Notes: generated from the sequence alone by a model not told the origin. A stretch of 64,000 nucleotides of DNA from Acinetobacter sp. A2 (GCF_012371325.1 NZ_JAAZQX010000006.1:1-64000); one strand, 5' to 3'; counted from the stretch's first letter, positions 8,943 to 19,059 are shown. Made by a program: numbers and translations.

Positions 8943-9783
8943 AAGAATGAATCTGATTCAGTTGAAGTTGCTTAAATAGTTCCACACACGGTTGCACATC
9001 TAAAACCTGCTGCCCTAAATGGCTGACAATTTTCATGGGCGTTAAAGCATTACAGAAAAACAGACTTTGAATCTGCGCAATTTCCGACTCATGAACATCA
9101 CGCTGTTCACAACGCAAATTCTGCTGTTGCATGCGCGATAAAATTTCTGCCCGCATGACACCGTGCACGCCATTATAACCAAGTTGTGGCGTAATCCATG
9201 TATTGTTTATACGAATGAAACAATTACTACTCACACCTTCAACCACACGCCCCTGCACATCGGTTACCAAAGCCTCAAGCCACCCCATTTGATCTGCCTC
9301 TTGTTTTAATAAAACCTGTTCAAGACGGTTCAAACTTTTCACACCAACCAACTGCGGCATCGTCAAGCCAATAGTCTGTTCTAAGACACCGCTTTGAATG
9401 ATTTCGTAGTGGTATTCTGCCCCTAAAGTTTCTTGCACTTGAGGATAAAAGAATACCCATACATCGGCAGGATGTTCAGGCAAGCTATAACCACGCTGAC
9501 CTTCACCACGACTCAGCACAATCTTTAATGTGCCATTCAACTTGCCCTGTTTTTGTTTTAAATCGGCCAGTGTTTTGTTAATAAGTTCAAGATTTGCAGT
9601 TAAATGCATGTGTTCTTTGGCATGCGCTAAACGCGCTAAATGGCGATGCCGCAACTCAACTTGATTGTTACGAATCCGTGCAGTGCTAAAACAGCCATCG
9701 CCATAATGAAATGCTCGGTCTAACAGGTGGATGTGCTCAATAGGCTCAGCATTTTTATAACACTGCATAGACAACTTACTCAT
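8935..9783 (-). CDS. pabC: Aminodeoxychorismate lyase
   Basis: A fold-type IV pyridoxal-phosphate enzyme converting 4-amino-4-deoxychorismate to p-aminobenzoate and pyruvate for folate synthesis. The PLP lysine is Lys149 in GVKSLNRLEQ. The segment DRAFHYGDGCFSTARI near residues 22-37 is the family's substrate-side signature. The 282 residues fit. Branched-chain or D-amino-acid aminotransferases share the fold, but the pabC-mltG-tmk context is diagnostic. The start has no clear ribosome-binding site and could be Met1 or Met6. Confidence 0.92.
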   Translation of the reverse strand: MSKLSMQCYKNAEPIEHIHLLDRAFHYGDGCFSTARIRNNQVELRHRHLARLAHAKEHMHLTANLELINKTLADLKQKQGKLNGTLKIVLSRGEGQRGYSLPEHPADVWVFFYPQVQETLGAEYHYEIIQSGVLEQTIGLTMPQLVGVKSLNRLEQVLLKQEADQMGWLEALVTDVQGRVVEGVSSNCFIRINNTWITPQLGYNGVHGVMRAEILSRMQQQNLRCEQRDVHESEIAQIQSLFFCNALTPMKIVSHLGQQVLDVQPCVELFKQLQLNQIHSYV

Positions 9784-9939
9784 GATTTATCACAAAATAT
9801 AAAAAAGAATGAAGAAATTTATATTTATCATTTGCTGATATTCACCGCATTTTAAATTATTTTTTAAGAAAATGAACTGACTATATGCTTGCCTCATTCA
9901 ACTCAGCACACAACAAAGCATAAACCAATGAGGTCAATC

Positions 9940-10950
9940 ATGAGCTTTTCAAAATTTAAAATTGGGGTACTGGCAGCCATACTTTCTAGCACAGCACTGA
10001 GTGTATCTGCAAAAGACTTTCTCAATGTTTCTTACGACCCTACCCGTGAATTATACGAAGATGTCAATCAACACTTTGGCAACTACTGGAAAAAACGCAC
10101 TGGACAAACTATTAATTTCAAGCAATCACACGGTGGCTCAGGTAAACAGGCACGTGCGGTTATTGATGGCTTAAATGCCGATGTTGTAACCCTAGCTTTA
10201 GCAGCGGATATAGATGTTATTGCAGAAAAAGCCAAACTATTACCCGCTGACTGGCAAAAAAAGTTACCGAATAACTCAACTCCATACACATCAACCATCG
10301 TATTTTTAGTCCGCCAAGGTAACCCTAAAAATATTAAGGACTGGGGCGATTTAGTTAAACCAAATGTTGCAATCATCACACCAAATCCGAAAACCTCAGG
10401 GGGCGCACGCTGGAATTACTTAGCAGCCTGGGCATGGGCTAAACATCAACCTGCTGGGAATGATACCAAAGCCCAAGAGTTTGTACGTCAAATCTATAAA
10501 CAAACCAAAGTTCTTGATTCAGGGGCACGCGGTTCAACCACCACTTTTGCAGAGCGTGGTATTGGAGATGTCTTACTGGCTTGGGAAAATGAAGCTCATT
10601 TAGCGATTCGTGAACAGCCGGGTAAATTTGAAATTATTACCCCAAGCCTTTCTGTATTGGCAGAACCACCTGTGGCTATTGTCAATAAAAATGCCGAGAA
10701 AAAAGGCAATCAGCATCTTGCTCAAGGCTATTTAAACTTCTTGTACTCTCCTTTAGGGCAGGACTTAGCAGGTAAGCATTTTTACCGCCCACGCAGCGCA
10801 ACCGCATTGACCAAGTATCAGCACGTATTCAAACCTTTAAAATTGGTCAGCATTGATCAAGAATTCGGTGGCTGGGAAAAAGTGCAGAAAGTCCATTTTG
10901 AAAATGGTGGTATTTTCGATCAAATTGTAAAAGCCAACGCTGCAAAATAA
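9940..10950 (+). CDS. sbp: Sulfate-binding periplasmic protein
   Basis: Solute-binding component of the sulfate/thiosulfate ABC importer. The start at 9940 is chosen because GAGG lies six bases upstream and a clean signal peptide follows ([15 protein letters not shown] to SVSA); longer in-frame readings from 9889 lack these. The mature protein begins [19 protein letters not shown], the typical Sbp/CysP opening, and contains [17 protein letters not shown] and the [15 protein letters not shown] segment that line the sulfate site. It heads the sbp / hydrolase / cysTWA / cysB cluster; a hairpin behind it probably makes sbp the most abundant transcript. Confidence 0.95.
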   Translation: MSFSKFKIGVLAAILSSTALSVSAKDFLNVSYDPTRELYEDVNQHFGNYWKKRTGQTINFKQSHGGSGKQARAVIDGLNADVVTLALAADIDVIAEKAKLLPADWQKKLPNNSTPYTSTIVFLVRQGNPKNIKDWGDLVKPNVAIITPNPKTSGGARWNYLAAWAWAKHQPAGNDTKAQEFVRQIYKQTKVLDSGARGSTTTFAERGIGDVLLAWENEAHLAIREQPGKFEIITPSLSVLAEPPVAIVNKNAEKKGNQHLAQGYLNFLYSPLGQDLAGKHFYRPRSATALTKYQHVFKPLKLVSIDQEFGGWEKVQKVHFENGGIFDQIVKANAAK

Positions 10951-10969
10951 GCATGTGAAGGACTTGGGC

Positions 10970-11003
10970 AAGCACCCTCATTGAAAAATAGGGGTGCTTT
11001 TTT
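10970..11003 (+). terminator. Terminator after sbp
   Basis: A GC-containing stem AGCACCC / GGGTGCT region (10971-10998) with an AT-rich loop is followed by a run of T residues (10998-11003). It separates sbp from the downstream transport genes and may allow partial readthrough. Confidence 0.75.
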
Positions 11004-11215
11004 ACCCTATTTTCTTATATATCTTTTTTATTCATATAAAATTCATTTTTAATTATTTTTTTTGCATAGAAACTCTCGCTATTCTTCGTGCAGGTTTCAA
11101 AAATGACTTTTAAACAATGGTCTAGTGATTTGAATTGCAAACCTAACCAGACCTTCCACTCAAAAAGTGGAACAGCAACGTCATTAATGTACATATATTT
11201 TTCAGGAGCATCGAC

Positions 11216-11821
11216 ATGATTCATACCGTAATTGTTCCAGGCGTGGGTGGCAGCGAACATGCTCACTGGCAGTCTTGGTTACAACGACAACTCATGTCTT
11301 GCTCACGTGTGCAACAACAAGACTGGAATTTACCAATTTTAAGTCATTGGGTGGCTGAGTTTGTGAAAACTGTTGCGCCTATTCAGGACGATATCCAAAT
11401 CGTGGCACATAGCTTTGGCTGTCTGACCACAATTGCAGCCTTGGCACAATATCCTGAACTACAAGAAAAAATTAAAAATGTAGTTTTGGTTGCGCCTGCT
11501 AACCCTGCACGTTTTGGTGAATCAGGTTTTGCACAGCAAAGCCAAAACAACTATTTGGCTTATTTTAAGCAGCTCAAATGGTCTGTACCGACTCAATTAT
11601 TAATTAGCGAAAATGACCCATGGCTAAGCTTTGAAGATGCGCAAGCCTTAGCGCAAACATGGCAATTAAAGCCTATTAATTTAGGTCAAGTTGGACATAT
11701 TAATGTCGCTTCTGGCTTTGGTGCTTTCCCTGAGATTCATCATTATCTCATCTCACAAAATACGATGTCGCATATCAGCAATACTGATAACAGCAAGTAT
11801 TTATTTAAATTTGCAATTTAA
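11216..11821 (+). CDS. RBBP9/YdeN-family alpha/beta serine hydrolase
   Basis: A 201-residue compact hydrolase. The nucleophile is Ser66 in AHSFGC, and the other likely triad residues are Asp134 (ISENDPW) and His161 (GQVGHIN). The opening TVIVPGVGGSEHAHWQSWL matches the RBBP9/YdeN (DUF1234-like) family of small esterases. AGGAG lies eight bases upstream of the ATG. It sits between sbp and cysT in the sulfate-uptake cluster in the same orientation, so it could be co-regulated by CysB; a sulfate- or thioester-related role is only inferred. No signal peptide is present, so it is cytoplasmic. Confidence 0.85.
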   Translation: MIHTVIVPGVGGSEHAHWQSWLQRQLMSCSRVQQQDWNLPILSHWVAEFVKTVAPIQDDIQIVAHSFGCLTTIAALAQYPELQEKIKNVVLVAPANPARFGESGFAQQSQNNYLAYFKQLKWSVPTQLLISENDPWLSFEDAQALAQTWQLKPINLGQVGHINVASGFGAFPEIHHYLISQNTMSHISNTDNSKYLFKFAI

Positions 11822-11905
11822 CCCTTGCAAACTATGCTTGTGCCGAATTTACATTTTCTTTGCTCTGTTTGTTTTCAAACACAATTCTCTCTTTGAGGAG
11901 TCATC

Positions 11906-12739
11906 ATGTCGCAGCGATCCCGAGTGCTGCCAGGATTTGGTCTTTCTCTAGGCTTTACCCTAGCGTATTTATCCTTAATTGTTCTTATTCCCTTATCGGC
12001 AGTATTTATTAAATCGCTTGGTATTGGTTGGGATGGTTTATGGGAAATTTTAAGTTCAGAACGTATTCTAAAATCTTTGCAATTAAGTTTTAGTGCTGCG
12101 CTCATCGCTGCCTTTATTAACGTGGTCTTTGGCCTGTTATTGGCATGGTGTCTAGTTCGCTACAGTTTCCCAGGCAAACGTATTATAGATGCGTTGGTCG
12201 ATTTACCATTTGCCCTACCAACCGCAGTAGCAGGTATTGCGCTGACTTCTTTATATGCGCCTACGGGTTGGATTGGTCAATATTTAGAGCCGATTGGTAT
12301 TAAAGTCGCTTATACCCCAATCGGGATTACCTTGGCCTTGATTTTTATTGGTATTCCATTTGTGGTACGTACCGTACAACCTGTATTAAGTGATTTAGAA
12401 ACCGAACTGGAAGAAGCTGCATCGGCACTAGGGGCAAACCGTTTTCAAATTGTCAGTAAAGTGATTTTTCCTATTTTACTGCCTGCCTTAATCACAGGCT
12501 TTGCTTTGGCCTTTGCTCGTGGTGTAGGCGAATACGGTTCTGTTATTTTCATTGCAGGTAACCAGCCTTTTGAAACTGAAATTGCACCGTTAATGATTAT
12601 TTCTCGCTTGGAAGAATATGACTACGCAGGTGCAACCACCATTGCTGTGGTGATGTTACTGATTTCTTTTGTGATGCTATTCCTTATTAATTTATTACAA
12701 GCATGGGCAAGCCGTCGCACAGGGAGAACTGCACGATGA
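11906..12739 (+). CDS. cysT: Sulfate/thiosulfate ABC transporter permease CysT (CysU)
   Basis: Inner-membrane permease half of the CysTWA importer. The 277 residues contain about six hydrophobic segments, starting with [20 protein letters not shown]. The EAA loop that contacts the ATPase is visible as [20 protein letters not shown], and the conserved [15 protein letters not shown] is present. GAGGAG precedes the ATG. Its stop overlaps the cysW start by 4 bp (ATGA). Confidence 0.96.
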   Translation: MSQRSRVLPGFGLSLGFTLAYLSLIVLIPLSAVFIKSLGIGWDGLWEILSSERILKSLQLSFSAALIAAFINVVFGLLLAWCLVRYSFPGKRIIDALVDLPFALPTAVAGIALTSLYAPTGWIGQYLEPIGIKVAYTPIGITLALIFIGIPFVVRTVQPVLSDLETELEEAASALGANRFQIVSKVIFPILLPALITGFALAFARGVGEYGSVIFIAGNQPFETEIAPLMIISRLEEYDYAGATTIAVVMLLISFVMLFLINLLQAWASRRTGRTAR

Positions 12740-13629
12740 GTTTAAATACCAACAGCAATGCTTTGGCTGAAAAATTACAGTCACGTGATGCCACCCGTGA
12801 ACCGACTTGGGTGCGTTATACCCTAATTGCGATTGCCTTAATCTTCTTTTTAAGCTGCTTAATTTTGCCACTGATTCTGGTCTTTGTAGAAGCCTTTAAA
12901 CAAGGTGTAGGGGTTTATGCACAAGCACTGGTACATCCAGACACGCTATCGGCAGTGAAATTAACCTTACTGACCGCAGCCATTGCAGTCCCTTTAAACG
13001 TGGTTTTTGGTGTTGCAGCCGCATGGGCAGTCGCCAAATTCAACTTCCGAGGCAAATCTATCCTCACCACGCTAATTGATATGCCATTTTCAGTTTCTCC
13101 AGTCATTGCTGGTTTAATGCTGGTATTGATTTTTGGTACACAAGGCTGGATGGGTGGCTGGCTGATGGAACATGACATCAAAATTTTATATGCCGTTCCT
13201 GCAATTGTTATCGCAACCATTTTTATTACTGTACCTTTTGTAGCCCGTGAATTAATTCCATTAATGGAAGCACAAGGCACAGAAGAAGAAGAAGCAGCAA
13301 TTGTATTGGGTGCTTCTGGCTGGCAAACCTTTTGGAAAGTCACTCTACCCAATATTAAATGGGGTTTAATTTACGGCGTGATTCTGTGTAATGCACGTGC
13401 GATGGGTGAGTTTGGTGCAGTATCGGTTGTGTCTGGGCATATTCGTGGTGAAACTAACACCCTGCCACTTCACGTCGAAATTCTCTATAACGAATATACC
13501 TTTAGTGCTGCGTTTGCAGTGTCATCACTCTTGGCACTCTTGGCTATTGTAACCCTAATTTTAAAAACCTGGGTAGAAATTCGCCAAGAAAAACAAAACC
13601 AACGTAATGAAGATTCAACCGTTTCTTAA
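12736..13629 (+). CDS. cysW: Sulfate/thiosulfate ABC transporter permease CysW
   Basis: Second permease of the importer, paired with CysT. The start at 12736 is preferred over 12703 because it forms the classic ATGA overlap with cysT and has GGGAG upstream; this gives 297 residues. Six membrane segments, the EAA loop [20 protein letters not shown], the [16 protein letters not shown] segment and the [18 protein letters not shown] region all match CysW. The hydrophilic N-terminal extension of about 30 residues is unremarkable. It is followed by cysA after 11 bp. Confidence 0.95.
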   Translation: MSLNTNSNALAEKLQSRDATREPTWVRYTLIAIALIFFLSCLILPLILVFVEAFKQGVGVYAQALVHPDTLSAVKLTLLTAAIAVPLNVVFGVAAAWAVAKFNFRGKSILTTLIDMPFSVSPVIAGLMLVLIFGTQGWMGGWLMEHDIKILYAVPAIVIATIFITVPFVARELIPLMEAQGTEEEEAAIVLGASGWQTFWKVTLPNIKWGLIYGVILCNARAMGEFGAVSVVSGHIRGETNTLPLHVEILYNEYTFSAAFAVSSLLALLAIVTLILKTWVEIRQEKQNQRNEDSTVS

Positions 13630-13640
13630 GGAATGACCAC

Positions 13641-14702
13641 ATGAGTATTCAAGTTAAAAATATTGAAAAAAATTTTGGTGCATTCCATGCACTCAAAGAC
13701 ATCTCTCTCGATTTTCCAGATGGTCAATTGGTGGCACTGCTTGGGCCATCAGGCTGTGGTAAAACCACCCTGCTCCGTATTATTGCAGGTTTAGAATCTG
13801 CAGATCGTGGCCAAGTAATTTTAGAAGGTCAAGATGCGACCGATGTGCATGTCCGTGAACGTCAGGTTGGTTTTGTATTCCAGCACTATGCCTTGTTCCG
13901 CCACATGACTGTATTTGACAACGTGGCTTTTGGTTTACGTGTACGTCCTCGTTCAACCCGACCTTCAGAAGCTGAAATTAAAAAACGTGTTACCCGTTTA
14001 TTAGATTTGGTTCAACTTGGCTTTTTAGCTGACCGCTACCCTGCTCAGCTATCTGGCGGTCAACGTCAGCGTATTGCTTTAGCACGTGCCCTAGCGGTTG
14101 AACCACGTGTATTACTACTCGATGAACCTTTTGGCGCACTGGATGCCAAAGTACGTAAAGAATTACGTCGCTGGTTAAGAACCCTGCATGATGAGCTACA
14201 CATCACGTCTATTTTCGTGACCCATGATCAAGAAGAAGCACTAGAAGTTGCAGACCAGATTATTGTTATGAACAAAGGTAATGTTGAGCAAATTGGTTCG
14301 CCACGTGAAGTGTATGAAAAACCTGCCACACCATTTGTATTTGACTTCTTGGGTCAAGCCAACCGTTTTGAAGGCCAACACCACAATGGCTTTGTTCAAA
14401 TTGGTGAAGATCGGGTACAACTGCTGGATCAACCCAATGCACCGCAGGGTGACGTGATTGCATTTGCACGTCCAGATGAACTGCATATTCATGCACAACC
14501 ACAAGAAAATTGCATTCAAGCCACCTTCTTACGTGAGGTTTGGATTGCAGGTAAAGTGGTTGCAGAATTGCAAGATCGTCAAGGTAATTTAATTGAAATT
14601 GCCTTAAGTGCAGAAGAAGCCAAGCTCCACCAATTCCGCCCAAATCAAACAGTATGGTTAAGTGTCAGCACTTTACATTTATTTGAAAATCAAGTTGCAT
14701 AA
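13641..14702 (+). CDS. cysA: Sulfate/thiosulfate ABC transporter ATP-binding protein CysA
   Basis: Cytoplasmic ATPase that energises CysTW. Walker [10 protein letters not shown] is near residues 35-43, the Q-loop FVFQHYALF follows, the signature LSGGQRQR and Walker B VLLLDEPF are intact, and the switch His is in FVTHDQEE. The region after about residue 235 is a TOBE-type regulatory domain. The 353 residues fit the family. AAGGA lies upstream of the ATG. The operon's main transcript probably ends or is attenuated at the hairpin just after this gene. Confidence 0.96.
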   Translation: MSIQVKNIEKNFGAFHALKDISLDFPDGQLVALLGPSGCGKTTLLRIIAGLESADRGQVILEGQDATDVHVRERQVGFVFQHYALFRHMTVFDNVAFGLRVRPRSTRPSEAEIKKRVTRLLDLVQLGFLADRYPAQLSGGQRQRIALARALAVEPRVLLLDEPFGALDAKVRKELRRWLRTLHDELHITSIFVTHDQEEALEVADQIIVMNKGNVEQIGSPREVYEKPATPFVFDFLGQANRFEGQHHNGFVQIGEDRVQLLDQPNAPQGDVIAFARPDELHIHAQPQENCIQATFLREVWIAGKVVAELQDRQGNLIEIALSAEEAKLHQFRPNQTVWLSVSTLHLFENQVA

Positions 14703-14712
14703 GGACATTAAG

Positions 14713-14742
14713 ATGGGGCGTCACATGCCCCATCCTCTTTTA
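14713..14742 (+). terminator. Hairpin terminator/attenuator between cysA and cysB
   Basis: A perfect 8-bp stem GATGGGGC / GCCCCATC (14713-14720 and 14728-14735) with a 7-nt loop is followed by CTCTTTT. It lies only about 20 bp before cysB, so readthrough may supply part of the regulator's expression. Confidence 0.75.
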
Positions 14743-14755
14743 AGGTTTCACCACT

Positions 14756-15679
14756 ATGAATTTCCAACAACTTAGAATTATTAGAGAAACGGTTAGACAG
14801 AACTTTAATTTAACTGAAGCCTCAGCTGCACTGTACACCTCTCAATCTGGAGTCAGTAAGCACATTAAAGACCTTGAAGATGAATTAGGGGTACAACTCT
14901 TTGTGCGTAAAGGCAAACGCTTACTGGGGCTCACCGAACCCGGGCAAGCCTTGCTGAGCATTGTAGAGCGCATGTTGGTCGATGCTGACAACATTAAACG
15001 CCTTGCCGATGACTTTAACAAAGTCGATGAAGGCACGCTTACCATTGCAACAACCCACACCCAAGCACGTTATGTATTGCCACCAATTGTAAATCAATTT
15101 AAAAAGGAATTTCCTAAAGTTCATTTGATTTTGCAACAAGCCAGCCCTATCGAAATTTCAGAAATGCTACTTCAGGGTGAAGCCGATATTGGCATTGCAA
15201 CGGAGTCTTTAACCACAGAAGACAACTTGGCCAGTGTGCCTTACTATAACTGGCAGCACAGCATTATCACCCCGCAAGATCATCCTTTAGCGAGTAAAAC
15301 TGACATTCAGCTGACCGATCTAGCAGACTACCCAATTATTACGTATCACGGTGGTTTTACGGGTCGCTCTAAAATTGACAAGGCTTTTACCGATGCAGGG
15401 ATTGATGCCAATATTGTAATGTCAGCACTGGATGCCGATGTCATTAAAACCTATGTGGAATTAGGCATGGGCGTTGGTGTGGTCAACAATGTGGCATACG
15501 ATGCTGAACGCGATTATCGTCTCAAACAAATTCAGACCGATATTTTTGGCATTAATACCACTTGGATTGCGGTGCACAAAGGTCATTTACTGCGTGGCTA
15601 CGGCTATGAATTTATTTCATTATGCGCCCCAGATGCAGATATTAAAGCCTTGAAGCGTATTGCGTATCCTGAGGAATAA
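14756..15679 (+). CDS. cysB: LysR-family regulator CysB
   Basis: Transcriptional regulator of sulfur assimilation. The N-terminal winged helix-turn-helix (about residues 1-60: NFQQLRIIRETVRQNFNLTE, then TSQSGVSKHIKDLEDELG) and the C-terminal periplasmic-binding-like effector domain (TTHTQARYVLPPIV near residues 99-113) match CysB/Cbl closely. In CysB-type proteins O-acetylserine or N-acetylserine induces and sulfate or thiosulfate antagonises. Here it sits directly behind the transporter genes it is expected to control, unlike enterobacteria where cysB is unlinked. AAGG lies upstream of the ATG. Confidence 0.93.
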   Translation: MNFQQLRIIRETVRQNFNLTEASAALYTSQSGVSKHIKDLEDELGVQLFVRKGKRLLGLTEPGQALLSIVERMLVDADNIKRLADDFNKVDEGTLTIATTHTQARYVLPPIVNQFKKEFPKVHLILQQASPIEISEMLLQGEADIGIATESLTTEDNLASVPYYNWQHSIITPQDHPLASKTDIQLTDLADYPIITYHGGFTGRSKIDKAFTDAGIDANIVMSALDADVIKTYVELGMGVGVVNNVAYDAERDYRLKQIQTDIFGINTTWIAVHKGHLLRGYGYEFISLCAPDADIKALKRIAYPEE

Positions 15680-15692
15680 GCCAAATTAGACC

Positions 15693-15725
15693 AACATAAG
15701 CACGTAAATTGACGTGCTTATGTTT
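15693..15725 (+). terminator. Strong hairpin after cysB
   Basis: A perfect 13-bp stem (15693-15705 with 15712-15724) starting AACATAAGCACGT encloses the 6-nt loop AAATTG. The T-tract behind it is poor, but the length of the stem makes transcription termination or 3'-end protection likely. Confidence 0.75.
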
Positions 15726-15880
15726 CATCACTTTGCTATGAAATTGGTTTATCTTTTTGTGCAGCAAATAATTGAAATAATGATTTATATTTTATAAAAA
15801 CCATGAATAATATAGAATCTAAAATAAAAAATACGATTCGATTTTAAATACGATTCTATAATTTCGACCAAGGGCGTAAC

Positions 15881-17053
15881 ATGAAATATCACATTTATAC
15901 TGCGTTATTCTACGTGCTGCCCATCGGTCATGTTTATGCTGCAGGCTTAGAACGCAGTAATCAATCTATTCAAGCTTTCTTTGAAAAAGGCAATTATGCA
16001 GAAGTGTCTATGCTGCAAGTCAACCCGAATGTTTCAGGAAAAGTGCAACCTGTTTCATCTGTAGGGAGTCCAGAGTTTTCTACAGGTGATATGGTGAATA
16101 AGCAACACTACTTTCAAGCCGCCTTAAAACTACAACCGCATCCACAAATTTCGGTCGCATTATTATTTGACCAACCTTTTTTTACGGATGTGGGTTATCA
16201 GTTCAAAACGACTCACCCCTCTTCAGAAATTGCAGACGTTGAATTCGATTCAAACAACATGACTGCACTGGTTGGCTTCCAACCAAATGCAAACTGGAAT
16301 CTGTTTACGGGTGTGAGCTACCAATCCTTTTCAGGGAATCTCAGAATTGGTACACACGTCGACAATATTTATTTTGATTATGATGTGCACTTCCCTAAAG
16401 ATCACGCATGGGGCTGGCTGGCAGGTATCAGCTATCAACTTCCTGAATATGCTTTCACTACAGCTATTACCTACCGCTCTAAAATTAAGCACCATACCAA
16501 TGCTAGCGAAAGTTTTTTGGGGTTTCCTCTAGAGATTGCACCACAGCATGCGACTACTATTCAAACACCAGAATCAATTAATTTCGATTTTCATACAGGT
16601 TTACCTGCACAAAATTTTCTCTATGCATCCTTAAGATGGGTGAATTGGCAAGATTTTGAAATTCAGCCCTCACAATATGCTGCAATGCTACAGCAAGTAC
16701 CTAATATGAATTTAAATCTGATTGATTACCAAAAAAATCAGTGGTCGGCACGTTTGGGTGTAGCGCATCAATGGTCACCAAAATGGATCACTGCTGTTGA
16801 AGGATTGTGGGACTCAGGTGCAGGAAACCCGGCTTCCAGCTTCAACCCTGTAGATGGTTATTTAGGTTTAGGTACTGGCCTTATTTATAATTTCACCCCT
16901 AAAACTTTTGTGATTAGCGGTATTCATTATCTGTACTTTAATCAACCAAAGAATGAACAAGGGTCTTCTTTGCTTTCACAAAGCTCACACTTTTCACAAC
17001 TCGAAGAACGGGACGCTTGGATTTATCATCTCAAACTTGCACACCGTTTTTAG
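15881..17053 (+). CDS. Outer-membrane transporter, OmpP1/FadL family
   Basis: A 390-residue predicted outer-membrane beta-barrel with a signal peptide ending about HVYA. The mature N-terminus AGLERSNQSIQAFFEKGNYA is the FadL-type N-terminal plug segment, and alternating hydrophobic strands continue to a terminal aromatic (LAHRF). FadL relatives import long-chain fatty acids or other hydrophobic compounds; the substrate is not deducible. A direct repeat and an inverted repeat lie just upstream and may be operator sequences. AGGG precedes the ATG. It converges on carO across a shared terminator. Confidence 0.88.
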   Translation: MKYHIYTALFYVLPIGHVYAAGLERSNQSIQAFFEKGNYAEVSMLQVNPNVSGKVQPVSSVGSPEFSTGDMVNKQHYFQAALKLQPHPQISVALLFDQPFFTDVGYQFKTTHPSSEIADVEFDSNNMTALVGFQPNANWNLFTGVSYQSFSGNLRIGTHVDNIYFDYDVHFPKDHAWGWLAGISYQLPEYAFTTAITYRSKIKHHTNASESFLGFPLEIAPQHATTIQTPESINFDFHTGLPAQNFLYASLRWVNWQDFEIQPSQYAAMLQQVPNMNLNLIDYQKNQWSARLGVAHQWSPKWITAVEGLWDSGAGNPASSFNPVDGYLGLGTGLIYNFTPKTFVISGIHYLYFNQPKNEQGSSLLSQSSHFSQLEERDAWIYHLKLAHRF

Positions 17054-17061
17054 TCCATAAA

Positions 17062-17083
17062 AAAACGAGCCGAAGCTCGTTTT
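17062..17083. terminator. Bidirectional terminator (FadL-like gene / carO)
   Basis: A perfect 9-bp stem AAAACGAGC / GCTCGTTTT (17062-17070 and 17075-17083) with a CGAA tetraloop has A-tracts on one side and T-tracts on the other, so it works in both directions between the two convergent genes. Confidence 0.88.
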
Positions 17084-17108
17084 ATGTTTACTCAAACACT
17101 GACTTGAA

Positions 17109-17855
17109 TTACCAATGGTAGCTTACACCTAGTTTCGCTACTGGCATCCATTCGTGTTCATTATCATTACGGATGTCTGCTTCTTCTCTCTCCAATGCAG
17201 TATCTAAAGCAACACCATTATTATTGGTTGCTGAACCAGAAACACGATTTAAAGATACAGTTGGATTACCTGTGTAATAAGCACCAACTTCACCAAACAC
17301 GCCCCAGTTATTGTTGATTTTTGGTGCAAAACCTAAGCCTAAATATGGAGCAATATCATTTTCGTATTGTAACTCACCATTGATGTGTACACCCTCAGCA
17401 CCAGACTGGAAGTCAGTTTTCCCTACTGAGAAGTTAGTTACACCACCTACACGGCGGTCAAGTTTGTAATCATTATCTAAATAAGCTACACCTGCAGCTA
17501 CATATACACCTTGCGCCCAACGATTTTCACTTGCTCCCCATGGACGGAGTTCAGCATTCAAATAGACATTGTTATTGTCCATGTCCATATCATACTTTGA
17601 TCCATTGATAGACAGATCATCTGACCAAGAAATATCACCACCGTTATAACCTAAAGCTAAGCCAACGTATGGGTTTGCAGTCCAAAGTAAGGCACCGCCA
17701 TAACCTGTTGTACCAGCTTCAGCACGAACACCTGTTGGAATGAGTTGGTTACGGTCAAATGCATAACCATCTTGCACAACAGCTGTATCTGCCATTGCAG
17801 AACCTGCAACTGCTGCCAATACCGATGCGGCTAAAATTGTGTGTAAAGATTTCAT
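17109..17855 (-). CDS. carO: CarO-family outer-membrane channel
   Basis: A 248-residue eight-stranded-type beta-barrel with a signal peptide ending SAMA. The segments RAEAGTTGYGGALLW, NPYVGLALGYNGGDISWSDD, NNNVYLNAELRPWGAS and WGVFGEVGAYYTGNPTVSLN closely follow the Acinetobacter CarO family as I know it, and the protein ends with an aromatic residue (GVSYHW). CarO is linked to uptake of basic amino acids and, in A. baumannii, to imipenem susceptibility; its surface loops vary between strains. AGGAG precedes the ATG. Divergent from dapD. Confidence 0.9.
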   Translation of the reverse strand: MKSLHTILAASVLAAVAGSAMADTAVVQDGYAFDRNQLIPTGVRAEAGTTGYGGALLWTANPYVGLALGYNGGDISWSDDLSINGSKYDMDMDNNNVYLNAELRPWGASENRWAQGVYVAAGVAYLDNDYKLDRRVGGVTNFSVGKTDFQSGAEGVHINGELQYENDIAPYLGLGFAPKINNNWGVFGEVGAYYTGNPTVSLNRVSGSATNNNGVALDTALEREEADIRNDNEHEWMPVAKLGVSYHW

Positions 17856-18158
17856 TGTGTTCTCCTCAAATTAAAACTTTTAAATTTTTCATTCGTTTTG
17901 TCATGGAAAAACTATAGGGCATGTTGCGCTCATCTTTTATGCAAGATTTGCTAGGTTTATGTTATTTTTTGATACAAATTCTTTTTTCTTGTTGATTGTT
18001 AAACAATTTAATTTCAAAACAGTAACAATTAAGCCGTATATAATCTGTTTAGCTTTCGACCTTTCATTATAATTTCTTTATTTAAAGCTTAATTTTCAAT
18101 CTATTCTTGACACAATATAGTGTAAAATCTTGGGGAAATTTTTCAGGTAATTACATCG
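17856..18158. other. 303-bp divergent intergenic region (carO / dapD)
   Basis: An AT-rich spacer carrying promoters for both genes. TATAAT hexamers occur at 18039-18044 and 18068-18073 and a TTGACA at 18107-18112, but no -35/-10 pair has acceptable spacing, so no promoter is assigned. I see no small gene. Confidence 0.35.
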
Positions 18159-18980
18159 ATGTCGCAGCTTTCAACAATTATTGAACAAGCATTTGAAGAC
18201 CGTGCTAATTTTACAGCGGCAGATTGCCCTGCTGAAATTCGCCAAGCAGTTGAACAAGCAATTGCGGGTTTAGACAATGGCACATTACGTGTAGCTGAAA
18301 AAATTAACGGTGAATGGATTGTTCACCAATGGTTGAAAAAAGCAGTTTTACTATCGTTTAAATTGAATGACAACAAGCCAATTGAATCTGGTGACCTTCG
18401 TTTTTACGACAAAGTTGATACTAAATTTACAGACTGGACTGACGAGCAATTTAAAGCAGCAGGAGTACGTGTTGTACCGCCTGCCGTAGCACGTAAAGGT
18501 TCATTCCAAGCCAAGAATGTTGTATTAATGCCTTCTTATGTAAACATTGGTGCCTATGTAGATGAAGGCACTATGGTAGATACATGGGCAACAGTGGGTT
18601 CTTGTGCACAAATTGGTAAAAATGTTCACTTATCAGGTGGTGTCGGCATTGGTGGTGTACTTGAACCTTTGCAAGCTAACCCAACTATTATTGAAGACAA
18701 CTGCTTCATCGGTGCACGTTCTGAAATTGTAGAAGGTGTGATTGTAGAAGAAGGCTCAGTCATTTCTATGGGCGTGTATATTGGTCAATCTACCAAAATT
18801 TATGACCGCGAAACGGGCGAAATCCACTACGGTCGTGTACCTGCTGGCTCTGTAGTAGTATCAGGTAACTTGCCATCTAAGTGTGGCACATACAGCCTAT
18901 ATGCGGCTATCATCGTGAAAAAGGTGGATGCCAAAACACGTGCAAAAACCAGCTTGAACGATTTATTACGCGAAGACTAA
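18159..18980 (+). CDS. dapD: 2,3,4,5-tetrahydropyridine-2,6-dicarboxylate N-succinyltransferase
   Basis: Succinylates tetrahydrodipicolinate in the succinylase branch of lysine and diaminopimelate synthesis. The 273 residues match the family. The central part is a left-handed beta-helix built from hexapeptide repeats (for example the [20 protein letters not shown] and [17 protein letters not shown] segments), followed by [20 protein letters not shown] and the C-terminal [17 protein letters not shown]. It is monocistronic with a terminator directly behind it. Confidence 0.96.
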   Translation: MSQLSTIIEQAFEDRANFTAADCPAEIRQAVEQAIAGLDNGTLRVAEKINGEWIVHQWLKKAVLLSFKLNDNKPIESGDLRFYDKVDTKFTDWTDEQFKAAGVRVVPPAVARKGSFQAKNVVLMPSYVNIGAYVDEGTMVDTWATVGSCAQIGKNVHLSGGVGIGGVLEPLQANPTIIEDNCFIGARSEIVEGVIVEEGSVISMGVYIGQSTKIYDRETGEIHYGRVPAGSVVVSGNLPSKCGTYSLYAAIIVKKVDAKTRAKTSLNDLLRED

Positions 18981-19003
18981 TTTCCTTTCAGTCTTCAGCA
19001 TCT

Positions 19004-19037
19004 CTACGATCAGCAATGATCGTAGGGATTTTTGTTT
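19004..19037 (+). terminator. Terminator after dapD
   Basis: A perfect 9-bp stem CTACGATCA / TGATCGTAG (19004-19012 and 19017-19025) with a GCAA loop is followed by GGATTTTTGTTTTTT. Confidence 0.88.
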
Positions 19038-19059
19038 TTTATATACTGTGATGAATATT

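Noticed and set aside
9889..9939. N-terminal extension of Sbp from a TTG codon
   Set aside because: The extension precedes a GAGG ribosome-binding site and a normal signal peptide, so the internal ATG at 9940 is the start.
11015..11266. 83-codon minus-strand frame between sbp and the hydrolase gene
   Set aside because: It overlaps the hydrolase start and ribosome-binding site, has no recognisable domain and covers AT-rich spacer.
18107..18128. TTGACA plus TAAAAT before dapD as a sigma-70 promoter
   Set aside because: The spacing is only 10 bp, too short for a functional -35/-10 pair.
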